A DNA stretch of 32,103 nucleotides from JAZTZP01 sp045637525 (GTDB lineage Bacteria > Bacillota > Clostridia > UBA1381): contig JAZTZP010000148.1 of NCBI GenBank assembly GCA_045637525.1, forward strand, positions 1 to 32,103. Reading direction: 5' to 3'. Each line of letters begins with the position of its first letter. Position 1 is the first letter of the stretch. The position numbers and the translations under genes were made by a program. The notes under the pieces were generated by a model. It searched no databases and was not told the origin of the DNA. It saw nothing but the letters and a program-made list of their open reading frames with translations. Shown piece by piece: positions 24,058 to 31,381 of this stretch.

Positions 24058-27000
24058 TTAAAGCAAATTATTGAGAATAACCGCCGCTTCTGCACGTGAA
24101 AGATAATTCATCGGCGCAAAGCTTCCGTCACCATATCCGTTTATGATACCTTCCCGATTAAGATTAAAGACTGCATCCTTTGCATAATCTGAAATAATAT
24201 CATTATCAGTAAATTGTGTTTCATTGCCTTTATTTTCATAACCAAGTATACGGTTTACCATAACAGCAGCATCCTGACGTGTCAGTGCCTGACCTACTCC
24301 AAACGTATCACCCTGTCCATTTACAAAGCCATGCTCCACAGCGGCACCAATGTATGGAGCATACCAGCTTCCGTTTACAGTATCTGTAAAACCCGCAGTA
24401 TCCGAAAGCGGCAGCTCAAACTGTAAAACCAACATTTTCACAAACTCCTCACGTGTAACCCGACGTGACGGTTCAAAAACACCTTCTCCTGTTCCGTTTA
24501 TAATTTTTCTTTTATAAAGCTCATTAACGGCTTCACTTGCCCATTCATAACCTTTCATATCCGAAAAAGGTCTTGATTCATCTGTATCCGGAGTTGGAGC
24601 AGCAACATTTGTCGAAACACCACTTGATATTTGTGAATAATAATTAATATTATTTCCTCCGCCGCCGGAGCCACTACCGGAGCCACCCCCGGAGCCACCG
24701 CCGTAGGTCGGCTTTTCCTTTGCTGCCTGTTGCTTTACAGCATTATCAAACGCCGTCTTTACTTCCGCAAACGACTCATACTCCCCCTCTGTAAGCATAC
24801 GATATGCCGCATCAGGGTTTTTAAGCTTATTTACAGCATCAAAATCAATACGAATATTTTCCTCGCTTATATTCTCAAGTATATTCTTGACATCACCCCA
24901 CGCCACTGCATACTTTAAGCTTACAAGTACCGTCTGCTCATCAAATGCCTTACGTGCCGTTTCATATTCCGTATGTGTTCCTATTTTCTTTGAAATCTCT
25001 TTTTTGATTTCTTCATCTGCTTTTTCATATAACTTATATTCAGAATGTTCCTTGAATTTCAGGTAATCATCATATTTATCTATCGCAATATACCATTCAT
25101 CGTCCGACATATATTGTATGCTTGTTCTTACAATGGCATCATCAATCTGTTTCTCAAGATTTTCAGAACTGAGAGCATGACTGTCTTTTACCAGTATACC
25201 ATACATATCGTCTATATGTAAACCCTTTGAAACAAACTCATCATAAAATACGTTCTGTATACCGAGAACATCATAATTATTCTCAATCAATTCTTTAAGC
25301 TTCAGATGGTCGGAATCATCTTTTGCTTTATTTATTTCTTCTAAAACATCATCAATATATTGCTTTGGCGCATAAACAAACTGCACCATATACTCACCGT
25401 CAAATTCATCGCTTCTTAAAAAAGCATTATAAACAGAAGTCCCGACAGGTGCATCAGAAATCTCAAACTCAAAAGAAAATCCGCCTTTTTCATTTGTTTG
25501 CACACTGCCTATATATACATTTTCCGTTGTCTTTCGTACGGAAATAGCAACCTCTTTTCCTTTAACTCCATATAAATTCCCTGTTATATTAACCTTACCG
25601 TTTTGTGGTTTAACAGAGCACTCAAGCTTATTCAAACGAATATAATCTATTTTTATATTTCCTGCTTCATCTGAAGGTATAAAACGCAGTCCTGTGATTT
25701 TTCCGCTCCAGTTTTTATTGTTTTGTGTATCTGTTTTATATACTCCGCTTTCACCGGGTAAAATATCAAATGTAAAACAGCATTCTTCACAATATTCCTG
25801 ACATGTATCCGTAGTAAAATATAATTTCCCTTTACTTCCCGGAGTATCATTTTTATACGCAATGTCTATTCGCTTTATATCATCTGCTTTATAGGCAGTC
25901 TTCTTTGATGTAAAGCCATCCTCTTCTCCGGTAACCCTTGCCCAGAGTTCACCGTTACGTACAACTGCATCCGATACATTTCCCATGCATTCAAATCCAT
26001 ACTCCGTCCCGTCAAAATCATATGAAATACATTTCACATCCTCTGTAAATGCAGGAATTACATCACTGTAAAAGCGAACCCAGTCCACTTCAACCGTATC
26101 ACCCGGCTCTGCACCGCTAAACGAAAGGCGGTAACGTGTAAGATCCGGTACGTCAGCCCATTTTGCATTAGAAGAAGTATCTACCGAAACCACTTTAAAA
26201 TCATCACTTGCCGTCACAATCGGTAAAGCAAGTATTCTCGTTGAATCTATTGCTTCATCAGTTCCCGAAAAATACACTTGCGGAGTTATTTGTGCCGTTG
26301 TTCTCAGCTTCATAGCAACCTTAGCTATTTTATTTCTCGGAACATTTATTGACGTTTCTTTACCGTAAGACATATTTGTTTTGTTTGTAATTTCAAATTT
26401 AGCAACTCCGTCAATAATATCGGGAGGATATTTACTTATTCCCTGTCCCCAGTCATTAAAAACGGAGCTTTTATCCATTTCAACGCCATAAATAATGGTT
26501 CTTCCTTCAAATCCCGCTTCTTCCGGCTGTGCAACAGGCCATTCTTCAACAGGTTCATCGGGCACCCCGGGTTCGTCGGGTTCTGTTTCTTCTCCCTCCA
26601 CAAATCGAATATATTTAAACTCCAGCTCCAGTCCCTTTTCAAAATCAACAACCGGAGATGTAGCCGCCTGAGAAACGGTTACTCTAAACGCCTGTATATT
26701 ATCCGTAAATCCCGCAAAGGTTTCACTGTTTACAGGAAATTCATATTCTTTGAAATCTCCGTTACCCTTCTCAAAAGGCAAAAGCTGTGCAGACGTCACT
26801 TCTTTAAATCCCGACAACTTTGTCCCCGTCACATAATACAGTTTCAGACAAAAATCCTGATTTGTTTTCATGCTGACAATCATTTTTGTGATTTTTTCAG
26901 CCTGAGTAACAGGATTTTCCAGTGTGAAAAAAGCATGGGGATTCGTGGAGCTCGGGAATTTCACAGCCGCAGCTCCTGCTTCTTCTTTATATTCACACAC

Positions 27001-27180
27001 AGCAGTGGTCCAGTTAGCATTACTCCATGTATATTCTTCCGGATTTCCGCCTTCCCATGCTGCGATAATATTATCATTTTCTGCCAAAACCATATTACTT
27101 AACATAACCGACATAAGCATCATAATACACAAAAGAATTGTAATAATCCTTTTAAATACAGCTGTTTTTCTCATGCCCAT
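24058..27180 (-). CDS. SLH-anchored modular glycan-binding protein, first gene of the operon
   Basis: A 1040-aa exported protein. A signal peptide (cleavage near MVLA, about residue 33) is followed by a module of about 160 residues ending EFKYIRFVEG, an acidic Pro-rich linker, and a second module ending VEVDWVRFYSD. A third module ends IKIDYIRLNKL, then come an Ig-like domain (GKVNITGNLYGVKGKEV), an alpha-helical region (about 630-840), a Gly/Ser linker and three SLH domains (about 870-1040; FSDMKGYEWASEAVNELY, FTDTVNGSWYAPYIGAAVEH, DYAKDAVFNLNREGIINGYG). It should display binding modules on the S-layer side of the wall. Three ATGs are possible (27186, 27180, 27174); 27180 has AAAGGAG at the best distance (9 nt). 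No catalytic residues are evident, although the helical part could hide an activity. Confidence 0.82.
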   Translation of the reverse strand: MGMRKTAVFKRIITILLCIMMLMSVMLSNMVLAENDNIIAAWEGGNPEEYTWSNANWTTAVCEYKEEAGAAAVKFPSSTNPHAFFTLENPVTQAEKITKMIVSMKTNQDFCLKLYYVTGTKLSGFKEVTSAQLLPFEKGNGDFKEYEFPVNSETFAGFTDNIQAFRVTVSQAATSPVVDFEKGLELEFKYIRFVEGEETEPDEPGVPDEPVEEWPVAQPEEAGFEGRTIIYGVEMDKSSVFNDWGQGISKYPPDIIDGVAKFEITNKTNMSYGKETSINVPRNKIAKVAMKLRTTAQITPQVYFSGTDEAIDSTRILALPIVTASDDFKVVSVDTSSNAKWADVPDLTRYRLSFSGAEPGDTVEVDWVRFYSDVIPAFTEDVKCISYDFDGTEYGFECMGNVSDAVVRNGELWARVTGEEDGFTSKKTAYKADDIKRIDIAYKNDTPGSKGKLYFTTDTCQEYCEECCFTFDILPGESGVYKTDTQNNKNWSGKITGLRFIPSDEAGNIKIDYIRLNKLECSVKPQNGKVNITGNLYGVKGKEVAISVRKTTENVYIGSVQTNEKGGFSFEFEISDAPVGTSVYNAFLRSDEFDGEYMVQFVYAPKQYIDDVLEEINKAKDDSDHLKLKELIENNYDVLGIQNVFYDEFVSKGLHIDDMYGILVKDSHALSSENLEKQIDDAIVRTSIQYMSDDEWYIAIDKYDDYLKFKEHSEYKLYEKADEEIKKEISKKIGTHTEYETARKAFDEQTVLVSLKYAVAWGDVKNILENISEENIRIDFDAVNKLKNPDAAYRMLTEGEYESFAEVKTAFDNAVKQQAAKEKPTYGGGSGGGSGSGSGGGGNNINYYSQISSGVSTNVAAPTPDTDESRPFSDMKGYEWASEAVNELYKRKIINGTGEGVFEPSRRVTREEFVKMLVLQFELPLSDTAGFTDTVNGSWYAPYIGAAVEHGFVNGQGDTFGVGQALTRQDAAVMVNRILGYENKGNETQFTDNDIISDYAKDAVFNLNREGIINGYGDGSFAPMNYLSRAEAAVILNNLL
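24664..24703 (-). repeat. Short tandem repeat coding the Gly/Ser linker
   Basis: Three near-copies of CCGGAGCCAC (plus strand) encode the GGGSGGGSGSG linker that separates the helical region from the SLH domains of the 1040-aa protein. Such G+C-rich units inside an AT-rich gene can change in length by slippage. Confidence 0.6.
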
Positions 27181-27214
27181 AAACATCTTCTCCTTTGATT
27201 AAAGTCCTGATTTT

Positions 27215-27243
27215 ATTATACCATACCGTATCTTCATTGTAAA
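27215..27243 (-). promoter_or_regulatory. Promoter of the 21-kb carbohydrate operon
   Basis: On the minus strand a TTTACA -35 box (27243-27238) and a perfect TATAAT -10 box (27220-27215) are separated by 17 nt. Transcription would start near 27208, giving a leader of about 25-30 nt before the 1040-aa protein. The region between here and the divergent regulator promoter (27244-27307) is AT-rich and is the natural place for the response regulator to bind. Confidence 0.75.
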
Positions 27244-27307
27244 TAGTACTAATCTTGGAATTTTAGTAAAATAATTAGACTCTTAATGTTTTTTTATATT
27301 TAAACTC

Positions 27308-27336
27308 TTGACTGAATTTATAAATTATGCTAAAAT
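27308..27336 (+). promoter_or_regulatory. Promoter of the two-component regulator genes
   Basis: TTGACT (27308-27313) and TAAAAT (27331-27336) are separated by exactly 17 nt. The start would be near 27343, giving a leader of about 75 nt. An imperfect 9-bp helix (27343-27352 with 27372-27380) can form in that leader. Confidence 0.75.
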
Positions 27337-27418
27337 AGACTTGTGTTGCATAGATAAACACACTTTTAAATTATGCACACAGATTACACTCACATCAGGT
27401 GAAGAAAGGATGCTTATT

Positions 27419-28162
27419 ATGTATCGAGTTATTATAATTGATGATAATCCCTGGTCGGTCGAAAACATAAAATGTATATTCCCATGGAATCGTTACGGCT
27501 TTGAGGATCCAATTACAACTAATAATCCTCAACATGCTTTGAATTTGATATTAAATAAAAAACCTGATGTGCTTTTTACTGATATAAGAATGCCTCAGAT
27601 TAGCGGCTTTGATTTAATAAGTCAACTCAGTGCAAAAGGACTGAAAACAAAAGTTGTTTTAATTAGTGCATACACTGATTTTGCATATGCTCAGCAAGCA
27701 ATATCCTATGGGGTTTTCAGATATTTATCAAAACCGGTAAGCCGCAAGGATGCTGAAAAGATAATGTTTGATTTAAAAAACGCATTGGACAAAGAACACG
27801 GTAAAAAGGATATCGTCTCTGATGATTACGACTCAATTAAAAATTCATCATTCAAAAAGCTGGTTAAGTATGTAAATGAAAATTATACGCAAAGGCTTCA
27901 GCTTGAACAGCTTTCAGAGCTTTTTCAGATCAATCCCTCATATTGTAGCCAGTTGTTCAGCGAATATTTCAACTGTGGCTTCACTACTTATCTTACAAAT
28001 CTCAAAATGAAAAAAGCCGCTGACCTTTTAATCGAAAACAATCTGTGGATAAACGAAATAGCAGATTTCTTAAATTACGATTATATCTACTTTAATAAAC
28101 TTTTTAAAAAACACTATGGTGTTACTCCAAAGCAATTTCAGCAGACGGGAGGCAAAATATGA
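27419..28162 (+). CDS. Response regulator, receiver plus AraC-type DNA-binding domain (YesN-like)
   Basis: A 247-aa cytoplasmic regulator. The receiver domain (1-120) starts YRVIIIDDNPWS, with the acidic pair followed by the phosphorylation site Asp55 in VLFTDIRMPQ. Conserved Ser/Lys positions lie in VVLISAYTDF and YLSKPVS. The C-terminal part (about 145-245) is an AraC/XylS double helix-turn-helix (LQLEQLSELFQINPSYCSQLF; INEIADFLNYDYIYFNKLFKKHYGVTP). The start at 27419 has AAAGGA 8 nt upstream; the upstream in-frame ATGs overlap or precede that site. The gene overlaps the kinase gene by 4 nt (ATGA) and is divergent from the glycan operon, whose promoter it most likely activates when its partner senses a sugar. 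Confidence 0.92.
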   Translation: MYRVIIIDDNPWSVENIKCIFPWNRYGFEDPITTNNPQHALNLILNKKPDVLFTDIRMPQISGFDLISQLSAKGLKTKVVLISAYTDFAYAQQAISYGVFRYLSKPVSRKDAEKIMFDLKNALDKEHGKKDIVSDDYDSIKNSSFKKLVKYVNENYTQRLQLEQLSELFQINPSYCSQLFSEYFNCGFTTYLTNLKMKKAADLLIENNLWINEIADFLNYDYIYFNKLFKKHYGVTPKQFQQTGGKI

Positions 28163-29865
28163 AGCCTGAAATACGCTTACGTACATGCATCAACTCCACA
28201 ATAATCGGTGCATGGCTCGTTGTTTTTATCATCCAGATATGCTGCATCATGCTGCTTTACAATCAAATGGTTTCGGATGCAAGAGAAAATGTCACAAAAA
28301 ATATGATTTCAGCTCATAATTTCATAGAGAAAAAAATCGATTCTGCAAAAATAATTCAGGAAGCCATACTAAATAGTAACAACGTCCTGAAAAGTCTTGA
28401 AACGTCTGCAAATAAAGCTCCGGACCGACAGGATAATTTAAAAAGATCCATATCCGAACTGATACAGGTTAATCATAGCATAATATACGAACATTTTCAC
28501 ATTATTTTTATTGATGAAAATAATACGGCTAACTGCCTGTCGGGAGAAATCCCTGATGAAGTTATGCAAAAATCAATCAACTTCAGTCAAAAAAATAAAG
28601 GTGAGCAATTTAATTTTTTTACAACTACAACACCTCTTTTTAATACGTTATATTTTTGCACTTCAGAACAGGTTACCATTCCATCAAAATACAAAGTGGA
28701 TACAGAGTACCTTGGCAATTTTATCGTTGTGGGTCAAATAAATATCTCCGAGCTTATAAGACAGTCCTCAATAGATGAATCAGCACTTCTTTATCTTTCT
28801 CACAGCTCAAATAAAGAAAATGATATTATTATATCGCAGAAAAAGAATATATCCGAAAAAGGCATTTTCCTGTCAAGTGACCAGATTTCAGTCACGGGCT
28901 GGCATTTAGACATAAACGTTCCTCTGAATTTCCCCACAACGCCTTTGTTTACGCTGTTTATTCTTGAGATTATACTTCTTCCTTTGATTTTTGTATTTGT
29001 GCAAAGATTTATTACATATAATCTTTACAAACCTATCAGCAAAATATATGACTTTCTGAATGAATATACAAAGCAGGTAAATCATTCACGGCTCAAATTA
29101 AAAAATCAAACCGAACTGGGAATTATTTCAAAAAAAATCAATGAGATGCTTGATGATACCGAGGAACTCTACCGCCGCATAGTTACAACTCAACAAACCT
29201 TATACGAAAATGAGCTTGTACAGAAAAATATTGCTCTGCACGCTCTTCAGGCACAGCTTGCCCCGCATTTCATATACAATGTACTGGATTGTATATGCGG
29301 AATTGCAAACTCATCAAACGTCCCTCAGATTGCAGATGTTGTAGTTTCTCTCGCAAAGCTGCTCCGCTACACCTTAACGGAAGAAAAAACAGTTTTGTTT
29401 ATTAACGAATTAGAATTTCTTGAATACTACTTAACCATTCAAAACACTATGCAACCGGGCCGATTCAATGTAAAATTTGATATTGATGACGAAACACATT
29501 CCATACAATGTCTGAAAATGATAATTCAGCCGATTGTCGAAAATTCTTTTAAGCATGCATTTAAAGAATTAGACAAAAAATATGTGTTAAATATTTCAGC
29601 CCGTACCGAAGATAACTTCCTTATTGTAAAAATACGCGATAATGGTCGCGGCATAACAGCTGAAAACCTCAACCGCATAAGGGAAGAGCTTGCTACAACA
29701 GATAAAACTTTTTTCATCGAAAACAATAAAACGCATATTGGTATTTCAAACATTCAATATCGTATATATCTGAACTACGGAAAAGATTATGGAATAGATA
29801 TAGACAGCAAGGAAAACGAATATACAGAAGTTACCCTTCGCTTACCCGATAAAGAAGACCTATAA
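28159..29865 (+). CDS. Sensor histidine kinase, YesM type
   Basis: A 568-aa membrane kinase, partner of the AraC-type regulator. One N-terminal helix (about 15-36) and a second (about 258-285, LFTLFILEIILLPLIFVFV) enclose an outside sensor region of about 220 residues. A HAMP-like linker (YKPISKIYDFLNEY) follows. The phosphoacceptor His370 is in AQLAPHFIYNVLD, the His_kinase (PF06580) box that usually reads QINPHFLYNTL. The ATP-binding domain has IIQPIVENSFKHAF (N box), IRDNGRGI (G1) and HIGISNIQYRI (G2). Its start codon overlaps the regulator stop, which indicates coupled translation. The stimulus is probably a breakdown product of the locus substrate, by analogy with other YesM systems next to sugar importers. 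Confidence 0.93.
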   Translation: MKPEIRLRTCINSTIIGAWLVVFIIQICCIMLLYNQMVSDARENVTKNMISAHNFIEKKIDSAKIIQEAILNSNNVLKSLETSANKAPDRQDNLKRSISELIQVNHSIIYEHFHIIFIDENNTANCLSGEIPDEVMQKSINFSQKNKGEQFNFFTTTTPLFNTLYFCTSEQVTIPSKYKVDTEYLGNFIVVGQINISELIRQSSIDESALLYLSHSSNKENDIIISQKKNISEKGIFLSSDQISVTGWHLDINVPLNFPTTPLFTLFILEIILLPLIFVFVQRFITYNLYKPISKIYDFLNEYTKQVNHSRLKLKNQTELGIISKKINEMLDDTEELYRRIVTTQQTLYENELVQKNIALHALQAQLAPHFIYNVLDCICGIANSSNVPQIADVVVSLAKLLRYTLTEEKTVLFINELEFLEYYLTIQNTMQPGRFNVKFDIDDETHSIQCLKMIIQPIVENSFKHAFKELDKKYVLNISARTEDNFLIVKIRDNGRGITAENLNRIREELATTDKTFFIENNKTHIGISNIQYRIYLNYGKDYGIDIDSKENEYTEVTLRLPDKEDL

Positions 29866-29927
29866 ATACATAACAGAGTGACTAACAAATATTGAAACTC
29901 AAAATTTCCAAATGATAAGTAAAAACG

Positions 29928-29980
29928 AACCTCCCTGATAAAAATTATTTCTATCATAATTTTTATCAGGGAGGTTTTTC
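29928..29980. terminator. Bidirectional terminator between kinase and alarmone synthetase
   Basis: A 20-bp perfect stem (29928-29947 against 29957-29976), loop 9 nt, is followed by T5 on the plus strand and by a T-rich CGTTTTTAC on the minus strand. It ends the plus-strand kinase transcript and the minus-strand relQ-like transcript that converge here. Confidence 0.92.
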
Positions 29981-30025
29981 GACACAAAATACCTGAGGAG
30001 CTTATTAAAGAATATGTAAAAAGTT

Positions 30026-30706
30026 TTACTTGACAGGGCGGGATTCATTTTTTCTTATTGCCTCCATTCGAAGGTCAAGCTGTGCACTAAGCTCGGCACA
30101 TTCTCTCAGTTCGTTTGAAATATACTCCGTTTCCTCTATGTCCTTTTTATATCTTAACTTATGCTCTAAGCTTGCCCAGAAATCCATAGCAATCGTACGA
30201 AGCTGAACTTCAGCTTTCATGGGCTTCTTTTTATTTGCAAGATATATCGGGACCTCCACAATCAGGTGCAGACTTCTGTAACCGTTTTCTTTAGGATTTT
30301 TTATATAGTCCTTCTTTGTGATAATAGTAATATCATCCTGCTTTTCAAGACAGCTTGCAAGCATATATATATCCTCCGGGAATGAGCATATAATACGTAT
30401 CCCGGCAACATCAAATATATTTTCCTCAACAGCCTGTATGCTGGGGGGAAGACCTTTTCTTTTCAGCTTTTCAAATATACCCTCGGGAGACTTCAGCCTT
30501 GTTTTGATACTTTCAATAGGATTTCTGTCATACCTGATAGAAAACTCCTCATTTAAAACATTAAACTTAGTTTCTATCTCCATTACAGCACATCTGTAAT
30601 ATGCCATAAGCGTGCGGTAAGACTCTGTCTGCTCAGTAAGCCATTCTTTCACCTTCGGATTTGCAATCTCCTCTAAAAATTTATCTGTAATATATTCACT
30701 TTTCAT
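30026..30706 (-). CDS. Small alarmone synthetase (RelQ/YjbM-like GTP pyrophosphokinase)
   Basis: A 226-aa cytoplasmic enzyme that transfers pyrophosphate from ATP to GDP or GTP to make (p)ppGpp. It holds only the synthetase domain, without the HD hydrolase or TGS regions of long Rel proteins. Motifs are RLKSPEGIFEKLKRKG (substrate-binding lysines and arginines), FDVAGIRIICSF with the catalytic Asp, and NGYRSLHLIV. KAEVQLRTIAMDFWASLEHKLRYK includes the catalytic Glu. Its length fits RelQ (about 210-230 aa) and its C-terminal helix fits tetramer formation. The start at ATG 30706 (MKSEYITDKF) is chosen from alignment with the family; its ribosome site (GTGAGAG) is weak. An open frame to 30841 runs through a structured leader and is not likely coding. 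Confidence 0.9.
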   Translation of the reverse strand: MKSEYITDKFLEEIANPKVKEWLTEQTESYRTLMAYYRCAVMEIETKFNVLNEEFSIRYDRNPIESIKTRLKSPEGIFEKLKRKGLPPSIQAVEENIFDVAGIRIICSFPEDIYMLASCLEKQDDITIITKKDYIKNPKENGYRSLHLIVEVPIYLANKKKPMKAEVQLRTIAMDFWASLEHKLRYKKDIEETEYISNELRECAELSAQLDLRMEAIRKNESRPVK

Positions 30707-30730
30707 AATAACGCTCTCACTTCTTAAAAT

Positions 30731-30789
30731 AAAAAAGTCACTATCGTGACTGTCGTTCGCACAGCTCACTTCCATAAGTAGACTTTTTT
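30731..30789 (-). promoter_or_regulatory. Structured leader of the alarmone synthetase gene, possible attenuator
   Basis: On the minus strand a terminator-like hairpin (30751-30736, AGTCAC-GATA-GTGACT) is followed by T6 only about 25 nt before the start codon. The same AGTCAC strand can instead pair with the sequence just upstream (30746-30753 with 30761-30769, 8 bp with one bulge). The outer A6GTC/GACT6 arms (30731-30739 with 30781-30789) can close the whole unit as a 9-bp helix. Mutually exclusive pairing is what an attenuator would show; a plain terminator of an upstream transcript is the alternative. Confidence 0.45.
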
Positions 30790-30793
30790 GTAA

Positions 30794-30827
30794 TTTAGGA
30801 AATTGCAAAAGCACGCAATTTCCTAAA
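30794..30827. repeat. Perfect 13-bp inverted repeat
   Basis: TTTAGGAAATTGC and its complement are separated by 8 nt. There is no T tract directly after it on either strand, so it is not a clear terminator. It lies between the AbrB gene terminator and the relQ-like leader. Confidence 0.6.
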
Positions 30828-30831
30828 AGAT

Positions 30832-30874
30832 TAAAAAGCAATACACACCATTTGCCGGCACGTATTGCTTTTTA
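30832..30874 (-). terminator. Terminator after the first AbrB-type gene
   Basis: AAAAAGCAATAC (30833-30844) pairs with GTATTGCTTTTT (30862-30873), leaving a 17-nt loop. On the minus strand the stem ends in T5 and lies 29 nt after the AbrB-type stop codon. The long loop makes it weaker than the 29928 terminator. Confidence 0.65.
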
Positions 30875-30902
30875 TATGTAAACAAAACAACTCTGCCACC
30901 GC

Positions 30903-31157
30903 TTATATATTATCAGCAACAGTCTTAGCACGCTTTGCGCAGTTTTTGCATATGATTTTACCACTGAAAGTAAACACATCCTCCGACTCTCCGCAGAACG
31001 TACAGAAAGGCTCATATTTCTTGAGAATAATGTTATTTCCCTCGACATAAATCTCAAGCGGATCTTTCTCACTAAGTCCGAGAGACTTTCTCAGATCTTT
31101 CGGCAAAACAATTCTTCCAAGCTCGTCAAGCTTTCTTACAACCCCTGTCGATTTCAA
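30903..31157 (-). CDS. AbrB/SpoVT-type regulator with C-terminal zinc ribbon (copy 1)
   Basis: An 84-aa DNA-binding protein. Residues 1-48 form the swapped-hairpin AbrB domain (GVVRKLDELGRIVLPKDLRKSLGL; PLEIYVEGNNIILKKYE). Residues 52-76 carry CTFCGES and ICKNCAK, a CxxC-CxxC pair that should bind zinc. Such proteins bind DNA as dimers and often control transition-state or sporulation genes in Clostridia. The start codon is TTG at 31157, with AAAGGAGG 8 nt upstream; this is the only start that gives the standard MKSTGVVRKLD opening. It is paralogous to the second copy at 31382-31630 and transcribed in the same direction, with its own promoter and terminator. Confidence 0.9.
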   Translation of the reverse strand: MKSTGVVRKLDELGRIVLPKDLRKSLGLSEKDPLEIYVEGNNIILKKYEPFCTFCGESEDVFTFSGKIICKNCAKRAKTVADNI

Positions 31158-31265
31158 TATCCGTTCCTCCTTTGGAAATTATAGCAAGCAATTGTAAAAT
31201 TCAAAAAATTTCACAACCACCTAAAATTATAGTCAAACGAATTTTTCCCGTTTCATTTCACTATT

Positions 31266-31294
31266 ATTCTACCATTTATTGCATAATACGTCAA
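31266..31294 (-). promoter_or_regulatory. Promoter of AbrB-type gene copy 1
   Basis: TTGACG (31294-31289) and TAGAAT (31271-31266) have a 17-nt spacer on the minus strand, giving a leader of about 100 nt. A TATAAT-like sequence just upstream of the ribosome site (about 31180) could be a second, weaker start. Confidence 0.65.
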
Positions 31295-31312
31295 TAACTT
31301 TCCATTAAAAAC

Positions 31313-31334
31313 TTTATTACATTTTTGTTGCAAA
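31313..31334. repeat. 22-bp element upstream of the copy 1 promoter
   Basis: It starts TTTATTACATTTTTGTT and matches the element at 31751-31772 in 21 of 22 positions. It lies 18 bp beyond the -35 box of the copy 1 promoter; the other lies 17 bp beyond the -35 box of copy 2. Equal placement suggests an operator or activating element kept after duplication. Confidence 0.7.
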
Positions 31335-31381
31335 TAACATATAATGTGATTTTACTGAATTTATTCCTAAAAATGGTAAAA

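Noticed and set aside
14353..27202. Many plus-strand open frames of 60-160 codons opposite the large surface-protein genes
   Set aside because: They lie antisense to long, coherent genes with signal peptides and domains, and they lack family motifs.
30731..30789. Guanidine-II (mini-ykkC) riboswitch because of two ACGA words
   Set aside because: The ACGA words are not tetraloops of the two hairpins, and the downstream gene is not a guanidine gene.
30707..30841. N-terminal extension of the alarmone synthetase
   Set aside because: The extra 45 codons run through inverted repeats and a terminator-like hairpin and have no similarity to RelQ proteins.
31208..31261. Two further ATTTCAC heptamers (31208-31214 and 31255-31261)
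   Set aside because: The 40 nt between them is not palindromic and the sites lie in the leader of the AbrB-type gene; chance occurrence in AT-rich DNA is enough.
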